From Hyalangium gracile (GTDB lineage Bacteria; Myxococcota; Myxococcia; Myxococcales; Myxococcaceae): 64,000 bases of DNA. The position numbers and the translations under genes are program-made. This document shows, piece by piece, positions 26,601 to 34,990 of the stretch. The notes under the pieces were generated by a model. It searched no databases. It had not been told where the DNA came from and was given only the letters and a program-made list of their open reading frames with translations. How positions within the stretch are numbered: position 1 is the stretch's first letter; each line of letters begins with the position of its first letter. Location: assembly GCF_020103725.1 (NCBI RefSeq), contig NZ_JAHXBG010000008.1, forward strand, positions 124,001 to 188,000, in the 5' to 3' direction.

Positions 26601-27367
26601 GGGCGGAACTCCAGGACGATCCCCTGCTTCTGGAGCGACTCGCGCAGGTGATCGGGGGGAGGAGAGAAGGGCGCGGCTTTCTTCACCGCTGCCAGAACGG
26701 CGGCATCGAAGAGATCGTTCCCGCTGGGGGTCGTCAGCTGCGTCGCCAGCACCTCGCCAGCGCGCCCCAGGCGCATCTGCACCTGGGCCTTGAGGTACAT
26801 GCGCTCGGCCTCGGGGATGGTGTCGGCGACGTTGTAGTTGCGGCGCACCTGGGAGGACAGCAGCGCGTAGTAGCGCTCGCCCTCGGCGGTGGCGGAGTCG
26901 CCGCTCGGGTCGCCATCCTCGGCGCCCTCCAGCTCCTCTTCGGGGACCTGCTTGGCCGTCTTGTCGAAGGCGCCGAAGAGCCGCTTGCGCCGGTCCTCGG
27001 CGGACGTGTCGCCCTTCTGCGGCGCGGGGGCCGGCTGGGGCTTCGGAATCACGGGCCCGGCCACCTTGTCCGGAGGCTTGGGCGCCTGGGTGGGCGGGGC
27101 GGGGGGCGCCTTCACCTCCTTGGGCGGAGGTGGCGGCTGCTCCTTGCGCGGCAGCAGCTTGGGGTCCCTCGGCTTGCCCTGGCGCACCAGGCTGGCCTTG
27201 ATGACGGGGATGTTCGGGTCCACCTTCGGCCGGGCGGTGAGGGACGCGTAGACGAGCCCCGCGACGAGCAGCAGGCCGTGGCCCACCACGGACACGATGA
27301 CGAAGAGGCCCAGCCGCGAGGGGCGGGCCACGAGCATGCTCTGGGTGACGGCCGGGTGAAGGGCCAT
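26597..27367 (-). CDS. tolA: TolA/TonB-like energy transducer
   Basis: 256 residues. It has a short cytoplasmic N-terminus, one membrane helix at about 20-42 (LGLFVIVSVVGHGLLLVAG), a Pro/Lys-rich periplasmic linker with no long helical repeat, and a C-terminal TonB/TolA-type domain (YLKAQVQMRLGRAGEVLATQ, FDAAVLAAVKKAAPF). In the motor it would transmit proton-motive force from TolQR to the outer membrane. It is much shorter than E. coli TolA because the Ala/Lys helix is absent. It begins 3 bases after tolR and overlaps tolB by 4 bases. Confidence 0.88.
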   Translation of the reverse strand: MALHPAVTQSMLVARPSRLGLFVIVSVVGHGLLLVAGLVYASLTARPKVDPNIPVIKASLVRQGKPRDPKLLPRKEQPPPPPKEVKAPPAPPTQAPKPPDKVAGPVIPKPQPAPAPQKGDTSAEDRRKRLFGAFDKTAKQVPEEELEGAEDGDPSGDSATAEGERYYALLSSQVRRNYNVADTIPEAERMYLKAQVQMRLGRAGEVLATQLTTPSGNDLFDAAVLAAVKKAAPFSPPPDHLRESLQKQGIVLEFRP

Positions 27368-27370
27368 GGG

Positions 27371-27829
27371 CTAGCGCTTCGCCTCCTTCTTCTTCTCCTT
27401 GGACGCGGCTGGGGCCGCCGCCGGGTCCGTGATCATCCCCACATTGGTGATTCCAGCGCGCTGGGCGGCGGCCATCACCTCCACCACCACGCCATAGGGC
27501 ACGTCCCGGTCCGCGTGGAGGTAGACCTCCTTGTCGGCCTGCGCCTTGGCGTTGGCGGCCAGCTTCGTCTCCAGCTCGTCGAGCACCACCTCCGCGTCCC
27601 CGATGAAGACGCGGCGCCCCGCGTCGATGGAGAGCACCAGCTTCTTGTCGGCGGCCTCCACCGGCGTGGCCCTGGCCTCGGGCAGGTTCACCTTGACGCC
27701 CTGCTGGATGAGCGGAGCGGTGACCATGAAGATGATGAGCAGCACCAGCATCACGTCCACCATGGGCGTGACGTTGATCTCGCTCATGGTGACGCGGCCC
27801 TGGCCCTTGTTGCCTCCGCCCATGCCCAT
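27371..27829 (-). CDS. tolR: TolR/ExbD-family biopolymer transport protein
   Basis: 152 residues. A single membrane helix (about 24-40, VDVMLVLLIIFMVTAP) contains the proton-coupling Asp in the motif INVTPMVDVMLVLLIIF, followed by a periplasmic domain ending in the usual VMAAAQRAGITNVGMIT. It forms the proton channel with TolQ. The very C-terminus is Ala/Lys-rich. It sits 11 bases downstream of tolQ and 3 bases upstream of the tolA-like gene. Confidence 0.94.
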   Translation of the reverse strand: MGMGGGNKGQGRVTMSEINVTPMVDVMLVLLIIFMVTAPLIQQGVKVNLPEARATPVEAADKKLVLSIDAGRRVFIGDAEVVLDELETKLAANAKAQADKEVYLHADRDVPYGVVVEVMAAAQRAGITNVGMITDPAAAPAASKEKKKEAKR

Positions 27830-27840
27830 GGCCGCGCCTC

Positions 27841-28548
27841 CTACTTGAAGAAGTGCCGCTTGATGATGTTGAGGAAGTCCGCCGAGAAGTTGGACATCTC
27901 GGTGTCGAACACCTTGATGCGGCTGACGAACGAGTTGTAGGCCACCACCGCGGGGATGGCCGCGAACAGGCCGGCCGCCGTGGCGAACAGCGCGTTACCC
28001 ACCGGCGCGGCCACCGTGGACAGCGTGGCGTTGCCCTTGTCGGCGATCTCGTTGAACGCGTTGAGGATGCCAATCACCGTGCCGAACAGGCCCACGAACG
28101 GCGCCGCCGCGCCCACCGTGCCCAGGAAGGGCACCCGCGCCTCCAGCTCGGTGATCTGCGACGTGGCGGCCCGGTTCAGCGCCCGCTCCACGTTCTCGAT
28201 GCCGCCCAGCTTGTCGCTCATCGCCCCTTCCGAGCCCTCCTTCGTCTGCGCCAGCTTGCTCAGCTCCTCGTAGCCCGCGCAGAACACCTTCGACAGCGGC
28301 GAGCCCTCCAGCTTCTGCGCCGTCTGGTAGATGGCCTCCAGCCGCGTCGCCTTCCAGAACGTGTCCAGAAAGGTGAGCGACTGTGCGCGGGCCCGGGACA
28401 GCTGTGTCTGCTTCATGACAATGAGGGCCCAGGAGCTGACGGACACTCCCATCAGCAACACCAGCACGCCCAGCTCGATGAACGAGGCGTTGCGGATGAT
28501 CTCCACGTAGTTCATGGCGCCGAGCGCCAGGGGCAGGTGCGACATCAT
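27841..28548 (-). CDS. tolQ: TolQ/ExbB-family proton channel protein
   Basis: 235 residues with three membrane helices. The signature GTVGAAAPFVGLFGTVIGILNAF around 145-170 and the third helix ALFATAAGLFAAIPAVVAYN are typical of MotA/TolQ/ExbB proton channels. ATG 28548 is chosen; the frame is open upstream to a GTG at 28566, but that lacks a ribosome site. First gene of the tolQ-tolR-tolA-tolB run; the gene upstream is divergent, so the promoter lies in 28549-28723. Confidence 0.94.
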   Translation of the reverse strand: MMSHLPLALGAMNYVEIIRNASFIELGVLVLLMGVSVSSWALIVMKQTQLSRARAQSLTFLDTFWKATRLEAIYQTAQKLEGSPLSKVFCAGYEELSKLAQTKEGSEGAMSDKLGGIENVERALNRAATSQITELEARVPFLGTVGAAAPFVGLFGTVIGILNAFNEIADKGNATLSTVAAPVGNALFATAAGLFAAIPAVVAYNSFVSRIKVFDTEMSNFSADFLNIIKRHFFK

Positions 28549-28723
28549 GGGTGCAGGCCGTAACACTCCGATCCGAGGCGGTCAAACAAAGCTGGCGTGC
28601 CCGGTTGGGAGCCTCCAGAGGGGGCTCCGGTGGGGCGGTGAATAATTCCCGAAGGGTCCCGTCCGAGAGGGCACAACGGGTTGGATGCCCGGTCGCTTCC
28701 CTCAACGCCAAGCGGATGCCCCT

Positions 28724-29722
28724 ATGAACTCCCGACTGCTACTCGCATTCCTCTGCATCGCGTCGCTCTCGACAGGCTGCATCATCGAGGACAACGGGTG
28801 TGACACCTGCAACCCCCGCCACCCCGGCGACGTGACGTTCCTCTGGACGTTCGACGGCCTGCGCTGCGACCAGGCGCGTGACGTGTACGGCGTCAACATC
28901 AACATCCCCGGTGAGTCGCTCTTCAACAACGGCAAGTACGCGTGCAGCACCGCGGACGTGGACGGCATCACCCTGCACGACTTCGCGCCTGGCTCCTACA
29001 GCTACAACCTGCAGGCGGTGAACTTCCAGAACCAGATCGTCTTCGAGGCCAGCGGCACCTTCGTCATCGACGGCAACCGGACGGTGAGGGTGGACCTGGC
29101 GCCGACGGGCGACCCGACGTCCTACGCGTACCTGAACTGGAACTTCCCGGGCGGCCAGAGCTGCTTCCAGGCCGGCGTGGCCTCGGTGGACATCATCCTG
29201 GATGACCTGGCTCCCCACAACGTGCCGTGCACCGCGGGTCAGTCCGTCCCCGGTCTGAAGACGCCGGCCCTGGCTCCGGGCGAGCACTACATCGAGTTCA
29301 TCGCGCTCGACTCGCAGGGCCGTCCCCTCTACTACTTCAACGGTGGGCTGCTGACGCGTCCGTATGACCCGGTGGACGCCACCTACAACCTGTACACGAT
29401 TGGTGGCGCCTCCATCGCCTGGCGGCTGTCGGATGGCGCGGTGACCTTCGACTGCCCGGCGTCCAACCCGATGGTGTACGTGAACTTCCGCGACCTCAAC
29501 ACGGGCAACTGGGTGTACCCGCTCCTGGGCGATGGTCACCGCTGCAGCCAGAAGCCCATCGTGTACGAGTTCCTGCGGCCCGGCGTCTACGAGCTGCGCA
29601 TCACCACGACGTTCGATGGCTACGAGTACCGCTCCAACTCGAACATCAACGTGGAGGTCCGCCCCCACGTGTTCCCGGGGCCGAACTCCGCGCTGGACGT
29701 GACGCTCTTCAGGCGCTTCTGA
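28724..29722 (+). CDS. Large predicted lipoprotein of unknown function
   Basis: 332 residues. The leader ends IASLSTGC, a clear lipobox. The mature part is Cys-containing (CDTC and four further Cys) and beta-rich, built from about three similar modules of roughly 90 residues: GDVTFLWTFDGLRCDQA, YAYLNWNFPGGQSCFQAG and ASIAWRLSDGAVTFDCP, each starting a strand set and followed by a segment of the type LAPGEHYIEFIALD. The internal repetition suggests three Ig- or jelly-roll-like domains. No family is recognised. A strong intrinsic terminator follows 28 bases downstream, so it is probably a single-gene transcript divergent from the tol run. Confidence 0.85.
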   Translation: MNSRLLLAFLCIASLSTGCIIEDNGCDTCNPRHPGDVTFLWTFDGLRCDQARDVYGVNINIPGESLFNNGKYACSTADVDGITLHDFAPGSYSYNLQAVNFQNQIVFEASGTFVIDGNRTVRVDLAPTGDPTSYAYLNWNFPGGQSCFQAGVASVDIILDDLAPHNVPCTAGQSVPGLKTPALAPGEHYIEFIALDSQGRPLYYFNGGLLTRPYDPVDATYNLYTIGGASIAWRLSDGAVTFDCPASNPMVYVNFRDLNTGNWVYPLLGDGHRCSQKPIVYEFLRPGVYELRITTTFDGYEYRSNSNINVEVRPHVFPGPNSALDVTLFRRF

Positions 29723-29750
29723 CCGAGCACGGCTGAACGTAGGGGCAGCG

Positions 29751-29788
29751 AGAGGGTCGGGGACACAACCCCGGCCCTCTTCGCTTTT
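29751..29788 (+). terminator. Rho-independent terminator
   Basis: A 12-bp stem (AGAGGGTCGGGG, loop ACACAA, CCCCGGCCCTCT) with one G-T wobble, followed by TCGCTTTT. It lies between the lipoprotein gene (stop 29722) and murI (start 29837) and should end the lipoprotein transcript. Confidence 0.85.
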
Positions 29789-29836
29789 GCGGGGGTGGGA
29801 TGGGCGTTGGCATCAAATGTGATAGGGACTCCGGAC

Positions 29837-30649
29837 ATGCGGCAAGGCAGCCACGGTCCCATCGGTGTGTTCGACTCGGGCGTCGGAGGGCTCACCGTCC
29901 TCAAGGCGCTGATGGCGAGACTCCCCCACGAGAGCACCCTCTACCTGGGTGACACGGCGCGAGTCCCCTACGGCACCAAGTCCGGCGAGGTGGTGACGCG
30001 CTACTCGCTCAAGAACGCGCAGTTCCTCCTCGAGAGGGGCATCAAGCTGCTCGTGGTGGCCTGCAACACGGCCTCGGCGGTGGCGCTGCCCGCGCTGTCC
30101 TCGGCGCTCCCGGTGCCGGTGGTGGGGGTCATTGCCCCCGGCGCGCGCGCGGCGCTGCAGCGGACGCGGGGCGGCGGAGTGGGCGTCATCGGCACGCCGG
30201 GCACCATCCGCTCCGGGGCCTACCAGCGCGAGCTGCAGGCGGCCGATCCCCACGTCCGGGTGAAGGCGCGGGCCTGCCCGCTCTTCGTCCCGCTGGCGGA
30301 GGAGGGGTGGACCGTGGGCGAGGTGCCGCACCTGGTGGCGCGCGAGTACCTGGCGGACTTCGCCCGGGAGGGCGTGGACACGCTGGTGCTCGGCTGCACG
30401 CACTACCCGCTGCTCAAGGGCGTGATCGCCGAGGTGGTGGGGCCGAGCGTCGCGCTGGTGGACTCGGCGGAGGCCACGGCCGAGGCGGTGGCGGAGCTCC
30501 TGGCGCAGCGGGAGATGCTCGCCGCGCAGGGCGCCGCCACCACGCACGGCTACTACGTCACGGACGTGCCCGAGCGCTTCGTGGAGGTCGGGGCGCGCTT
30601 CCTAGGGCGCCCCATCCCTTCCGCCGAGCAGGTGGACTTGAGCTTCTGA
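29837..30649 (+). CDS. murI: Glutamate racemase
   Basis: 270 residues, normal family length. Converts L- to D-glutamate for peptidoglycan in the cytosol. The two catalytic cysteines are visible: Cys76 in VVACNTAS and Cys187 in LGCTHYPLL. The N-terminal IGVFDSGVGGLTVL and YLGDTARVPYG are diagnostic. ATG 29837 is chosen because the conserved domain begins seven residues later. It lies after a strong terminator, so it has its own promoter in the 48-base gap or slightly upstream. The next gene, carF, converges. Confidence 0.96.
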   Translation: MRQGSHGPIGVFDSGVGGLTVLKALMARLPHESTLYLGDTARVPYGTKSGEVVTRYSLKNAQFLLERGIKLLVVACNTASAVALPALSSALPVPVVGVIAPGARAALQRTRGGGVGVIGTPGTIRSGAYQRELQAADPHVRVKARACPLFVPLAEEGWTVGEVPHLVAREYLADFAREGVDTLVLGCTHYPLLKGVIAEVVGPSVALVDSAEATAEAVAELLAQREMLAAQGAATTHGYYVTDVPERFVEVGARFLGRPIPSAEQVDLSF

Positions 30650-30686
30650 TGAAGGGGGGGGCGGGGCCCCCACCCTGGGCTCAGGC

Positions 30687-31529
30687 CTACGGGCGGGCGG
30701 AGGAGACGGACTCGTGCTCCTCGGTGCGCTCCAGCAGCGCCTTGGCGGCCTGCACCACGGGGGCCTGGCCCTCGGCGGTGGAGGCCATGACGGCCGCGGC
30801 CGCCTCCGTGCCGATGTCGTCCTGGCGCGGCAGCAGCCCGGTGGCCCAGGTGACGAGCCGCTCCAGCGTGGGGAAGAAGCCGATCATCAGCAGCGGCTTG
30901 TTCAGCCAGCCCACGGTGATGCAGTAGTACTTGTTGTAGGGCGCCGTGTGGTGGATCTGGTGGTGCGCCGGCGGCAGGATCAGGTGCACCCGCTGGAAGA
31001 AGGCGATGACCGGGGGCGGGTTGTCCAGGTGGGACCACTTGTGGAACTGGTTGGTCGCCATCACCCAGAAGATCATCGAGCCCAGGGAGGCCGCCAGGAA
31101 CACCCACATGGAGCTGGTGTGCGGCATGGCCACGCACATGATGGCCACGGGGATGGAGATGGCGCAGTTGTTCCCGTTGGTCTCGATGAAGTCGTGGCGG
31201 GTGATGGCCTTCTCGTCCACATGGTGCTCGCGGAAGGGCCGGACGAAGGCCTTGCCCAGCACGGGCATGTTCGCCGAGCCCCAGGTGTCCGCCATCCAGT
31301 GGACGAAGCCGGAGACGAAGTCGGCGGCCAGGTAGCCCAGCAGCACCGCGCTCAGCAGCAGCCAGGGCCCGATGTGCGGGTTGCCCCACAGCTGGTACAC
31401 CAGCAACCCCTCCAGGCCGAGGAAGATGGTGATGCTGCCGATGTCCATCATGCGGATGGCGCGCGTGTAGCCCTTGGCCAGGACCTGAGCGTCCTGATGA
31501 CGGACCTTGTTGGTGACGTTGTTCTTCAT
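30687..31529 (-). CDS. carF: CarF/TMEM189-type plasmanylethanolamine desaturase
   Basis: 280 residues, close to the length of Myxococcus xanthus CarF. Integral membrane desaturase that makes the vinyl-ether bond of plasmalogens; in M. xanthus this is required for the singlet-oxygen/blue-light signal that switches on carotenoid genes. The family's histidine-rich motifs are present: FVHWMADTWGS (71-85), FREHHVDEKAITRHDFIETN (99-118), HKWSH (163-167) and HHQIHH (189-194). About four membrane helices flank them. The start ATG 31529 fits the family N-terminus. No carotenoid genes are nearby, which is usual for carF. Converges with murI. Confidence 0.93.
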   Translation of the reverse strand: MKNNVTNKVRHQDAQVLAKGYTRAIRMMDIGSITIFLGLEGLLVYQLWGNPHIGPWLLLSAVLLGYLAADFVSGFVHWMADTWGSANMPVLGKAFVRPFREHHVDEKAITRHDFIETNGNNCAISIPVAIMCVAMPHTSSMWVFLAASLGSMIFWVMATNQFHKWSHLDNPPPVIAFFQRVHLILPPAHHQIHHTAPYNKYYCITVGWLNKPLLMIGFFPTLERLVTWATGLLPRQDDIGTEAAAAVMASTAEGQAPVVQAAKALLERTEEHESVSSARP

Positions 31530-31761
31530 CTCACACCTGGTAAGGAGCGCCGGGAGGCGGCTGTTCACGGCGGAACCTACGTAGCCTAGCCGGATTGTGG
31601 TTTTCAACGAATGGGCTGGGGCTCGGATGGACGGCCGGTGGGCCCTGGCGGGGGGGGCTGTACCAGGGGGTAGGCGGCCGGCCGTGAGACGGAGTGACGG
31701 AAGAGCTTGACGCTTACCTTGTGTCGCTCAAGGTGCACTGCTAGCTTCGGGCGTCTCTGGC

Positions 31762-32304
31762 ATGGCGAAAACCTTCGAGAAAGCCGTCACCGGCTTCAAC
31801 CACAACATCAAGCACAAGGGGAAGGTCTACCACGTCCAGACCGAGGACTCGGGAGTCAACAACCCCCACATCATCACCCACCTGTTCGTGGGTGGGAACA
31901 TCCTCGCCTCGAAGAAGACGTCGTACGCCGACATCCTCAACGCCGAGAACCTCGCCGAGGTCGTCCGTGAGTTGATGGAGGAGCAGCACAAGGAGATGCT
32001 GCGCAACCTCATCAACGGCGTGTACGACAGCTACGAGGCTGGCGCGACGCGTCACTACCAGCCGGGCCAGCTCGCCACCGACGAGCCCGCTCCGGTGAAG
32101 CCGCAGGCCCCGGTGGTCAAGCCGGCTCCGCCGCCCGCCGCCGCGCAGCTGCCTCCCGAGGTGGCCGCCGCCCGCGCCATGAAGGTCCAGCCCAAGATCA
32201 ACGAGGTGGGCGTGGAGACGCTGTTCGGCGAGGACCTCATCTCCGAGAAGAGCCTGGACGAGGTGATCCTCAGCTACCTGGCCGGAGAGGGCGAGCAGTC
32301 CTGA
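31762..32304 (+). CDS. Conserved-looking soluble protein of unknown function
   Basis: 180 residues. An ordered N-terminal domain (about 1-95: GFNHNIKHKGKVYHVQTEDSG, ITHLFVGGNILASKKTSYAD, then the helical VVRELMEEQHKEMLRNL) is followed by a Pro/Ala/Val linker (about 110-145) and a short C-terminal helical tail (LFGEDLISEKSLDEVILSYL). No signal peptide or membrane segment, so cytosolic. The layout of small domain, flexible linker and terminal helix resembles an adaptor. I do not recognise the family. It converges with the end of the siderophore locus; a 230-base gap separates it from carF upstream. Confidence 0.8.
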   Translation: MAKTFEKAVTGFNHNIKHKGKVYHVQTEDSGVNNPHIITHLFVGGNILASKKTSYADILNAENLAEVVRELMEEQHKEMLRNLINGVYDSYEAGATRHYQPGQLATDEPAPVKPQAPVVKPAPPPAAAQLPPEVAAARAMKVQPKINEVGVETLFGEDLISEKSLDEVILSYLAGEGEQS

Positions 32305-32329
32305 GCAGGCGAGCGCCGCCCCGGGCCTT

Positions 32330-32371
32330 CACGGCTCCGGAGCGGGCACCCGAGCTGCTCGGACGGCCGTG
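32330..32371. terminator. Possible stem-loop terminator between convergent genes
   Basis: An inverted repeat CACGGC-TCCG / CGGA-(CG)-GCCGTG lies across the 69-base gap between the convergent unknown gene and mxcL (its inner end touches mxcL's stop). There is no T-tract on either strand, so intrinsic termination is uncertain. Confidence 0.35.
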
Positions 32372-32373
32372 GC

Positions 32374-33639
32374 TCAGCTCGCGGAGAGGCTCCGCATCAC
32401 TTCCTCGGCCATCTCGATCGTGTAGTCGATCTGCTCCGGGGTGTGCGCCGCGCAGATGAAGTTGACGTCGCGGCGCAGCAGGACGCCCCGGCGAGCCATG
32501 CCGGCCTGGAACGGCTGCATCTTCTTGGCGTGCTCCGCCGGGTCCTTGGAGAAGCGGAAGAACGGAATGGCGTCGTAGCCGAGCACGCGCAGCGCGGAGC
32601 CGGTCTTCTCGGCGCGGGCGTTGATGCCCTCGCGCAGGCGGCGGCCCAGGTGGGCGATGTGCTCGATGTAGGAGCTGCGGCGGTACTCCTCGAGCACGGC
32701 CTGGCAGACGTACAGGGACGGCAGCTCGCCGCCGAACGTCGTGGACACCTGGAGCTCTCCGAGCCGGCTCAGGTGCTTCGCCGGTCCGGCCACCGCCGAC
32801 AGGGGCATGCCCGAGGCGATGGCCTTGGAGAGGCACACGAAGTCGGCCTTCACGTCGAAGAACTGCTGAGCGCCGCCCAGCGCGAGGCGGAAGCCGGTGA
32901 CCACCTCATCGAGCACCAGCAGCACCTCGTGGGCGGTGCAGGTGGCGCGCAGCTGGTGGAGGAACTCGCGGCTCAGGCAGCGGTTGTAGGGCACCGAGAG
33001 CAGCACCACGGCGAGCTGCTTGCCGTTCTGCTCGATGCTGCTCAGCAGCGCGGCCTCGTCCGGCTCGGTGAAGAGCGGCATGCGCCTGGTGTACGAGGCG
33101 AACGCGGCGGGCACGCCCGGTGTGTCGAACATGAAGTGGTCGTGCCAGCCGTTGTAGCCCACCGTGATGATGTGCTCCTTGCCGGTGATGAAGCGGGCCA
33201 GGCGCACCGCGGCCGACGTCGCATCCGCGCCCGTCTTGAAGAAGCGCGCCATCTCCGCGCCGGGGATGAGCTCGATGAGCGTCTTCGCGGCGCTGACCTC
33301 GACGGGGGTGGGCAGGGAGTGGATGATCCCCTCATCCAGGTGCTTGCGCACGGGCTCCACGAGCGCGGGGTGCTGGTGGCCGAGCATGGTGGCGCCCAGC
33401 CCGCAGATGAAGTCGATGTACTCCTGGCCATCGGCGTCCTCCACGATGGCGCCCTTGCCGCGCGCCAGGAAGACGGGGAAGGAGCCGGGGGCGAACTGCT
33501 CGGGCCGCTTCATCAGCGACTGGGTGACGCCGGGGACCAGGCGCTTCGCCTCGGCCAGCAGGCGGTTCGAGTTCTCGAGCTTCATCTCGCCCAGAATGGG
33601 CTGGGGCAGTGACGGGTGTCTCTTGGCAGGCATCTCCAT
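32374..33639 (-). CDS. mxcL: MxcL-type aminotransferase for myxochelin B
   Basis: 421 residues, class III (glutamate-1-semialdehyde aminomutase-like) PLP enzyme. Visible motifs: FFKTGADATSAAVRLAR (about 133-149), DEVVTGFR at 244-251 and the PLP lysine Lys272 in SKAIASGMP. In characterised myxochelin loci, MxcL transaminates the aldehyde released by the MxcG reductase domain to give the amine of myxochelin B; without it the alcohol myxochelin A is formed. Start ATG 33639 lies after CGAGGAA. It is the last gene of the locus, 77 bases after the MFS gene. Confidence 0.92.
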   Translation of the reverse strand: MEMPAKRHPSLPQPILGEMKLENSNRLLAEAKRLVPGVTQSLMKRPEQFAPGSFPVFLARGKGAIVEDADGQEYIDFICGLGATMLGHQHPALVEPVRKHLDEGIIHSLPTPVEVSAAKTLIELIPGAEMARFFKTGADATSAAVRLARFITGKEHIITVGYNGWHDHFMFDTPGVPAAFASYTRRMPLFTEPDEAALLSSIEQNGKQLAVVLLSVPYNRCLSREFLHQLRATCTAHEVLLVLDEVVTGFRLALGGAQQFFDVKADFVCLSKAIASGMPLSAVAGPAKHLSRLGELQVSTTFGGELPSLYVCQAVLEEYRRSSYIEHIAHLGRRLREGINARAEKTGSALRVLGYDAIPFFRFSKDPAEHAKKMQPFQAGMARRGVLLRRDVNFICAAHTPEQIDYTIEMAEEVMRSLSAS

Positions 33640-33716
33640 GGGATTCCTCGGGGGTGGTGGGTGGGTTTCACGACAGGGAAGCGGGCGGCCGGGACAGGGG
33701 TGCGCCCGGACAGGGC

Positions 33717-34940
33717 TCAGGTGGGTGCGGCCTTCAGCGGGACGGCGCTGCGTCCCAGCGTCCACAGGAGGCCGAGCGCGCAGGCGGAGACGCCCACCGC
33801 GATCCAGCCCGCGAGGCCGAAGCCGGTGAGGGCGCCCTCAGGCGCGGCGGTGATGAGCAGCCCGCTCGTCCAGGCCGCGAGCCCGGAGGCGCCATCGCTC
33901 GCGGCCATGTTGACGGCGAGGTAGCGCCCGCGCAGCACCGGGGGCACTCGGGAGGAGACGAGGGCGATGGTGGGAATGGCCCGGCTGGAGGTCAGCGCCA
34001 TGAACAGCGCGAAGGCGCCGATGACCACCGGCAGCGGTGAGACGGGCAGGTGCGTGAACAGGAGGTGGGGGCCCATGGTGCCGACCAGCAGCCACGCCAG
34101 CACCTGCGAGGGGCCATGGCGGTCCGCCAGCTGGCCGATCCAGCGCGCGCTCGCGAAGGTGGCCAGGCCGCCGCACAGATAGACCCAGGGCAGCTCGGCC
34201 AGACGAAGGCCCAGGTTGCCCACCATGAAGGCGCCCAGGTACGGAATCAGGAGGAAGCTGGCGAACACCACCGTGAAGGTCAGCACCCAGCCCAGCGCCA
34301 GATGCGGCGTCCACACCGACGCGAGCGAGCCGCGGGAACTGGCCTCGCGAGGCTCGGCCAGGTGACGGTCGACGGCGGGCAGGGTCCGCAGCAGCCAGAG
34401 CCACAGCAGGCCCGAGAGGCCGCAGATGGCCCAGAACGGCGTCCGCCAGCCCCACCCGGAGGCCAGGGCCAGGCCCAGCGGCACGCCAGCGACCGCGGAG
34501 AGCCCGTACGACGTCATCACCGTGCCGATGGCGCGGCCCCGGCGCTCCGCGGGCACCAGGTCTCCGATGATGGCCATGACGACGGCGCCCATCAGTCCCG
34601 CGCAGGCGCCCGCCAGCGTCCGGGCCAGCAGCAGCCACACGTGGCCCTGTGCCGCGCCGCAGGCCAGGGTGGAGAGGATGAACCCGGCGTAGAGCAGCAG
34701 GAGCGTGCGCTTGCGGTCGAATCGATCCAGCCAGAACACCCCCAGCAGCCCCATGGCGGCGGAGGCCAGCGTGTACACGGAGACCAGCGCCCCGAGCCTC
34801 GCGGCGGAGATGCCGAACAGCCGCATGAGCTCCGGCCCCAGCGGCATCACGATCATGAAGTCCATGATGTGGGTGAACTGCACGGCGGCCAGCAGCCACG
34901 GCAGCTGGCGTTCCTGGCTCGGAGAGAGGGGGGCCGTCAC
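33717..34940 (-). CDS. mxcK: MFS transporter of the myxochelin locus (MxcK-like)
   Basis: 407 residues with 12 membrane helices of the drug/sugar-efflux MFS type: HIMDFMIVMPLGPEL in helix 1, FWLDRFDRKR in the 2-3 loop and a GTVMTSYGLSAVAGVPLGLAL antiporter-like helix 5. By position it is a candidate myxochelin exporter, and a gene of this kind (mxcK) is described in the Stigmatella locus; direct transport is inference. The GTG start at 34940 has GGAG at suitable spacing. It begins 50 bases after tonB and precedes mxcL. Confidence 0.85.
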   Translation of the reverse strand: MTAPLSPSQERQLPWLLAAVQFTHIMDFMIVMPLGPELMRLFGISAARLGALVSVYTLASAAMGLLGVFWLDRFDRKRTLLLLYAGFILSTLACGAAQGHVWLLLARTLAGACAGLMGAVVMAIIGDLVPAERRGRAIGTVMTSYGLSAVAGVPLGLALASGWGWRTPFWAICGLSGLLWLWLLRTLPAVDRHLAEPREASSRGSLASVWTPHLALGWVLTFTVVFASFLLIPYLGAFMVGNLGLRLAELPWVYLCGGLATFASARWIGQLADRHGPSQVLAWLLVGTMGPHLLFTHLPVSPLPVVIGAFALFMALTSSRAIPTIALVSSRVPPVLRGRYLAVNMAASDGASGLAAWTSGLLITAAPEGALTGFGLAGWIAVGVSACALGLLWTLGRSAVPLKAAPT

Positions 34941-34990
34941 GAACGACTCCAGGGAGAAACGGGGAAAGGCACGATGGCTGGGGCGCGGGC

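Noticed and set aside
26602-28073. Extension of the tolB frame upstream of GTG 26600
   Set aside because: The extra residues are low-complexity and antisense-like, and the signal peptide starts exactly at GTG 26600 with a GTGA overlap.
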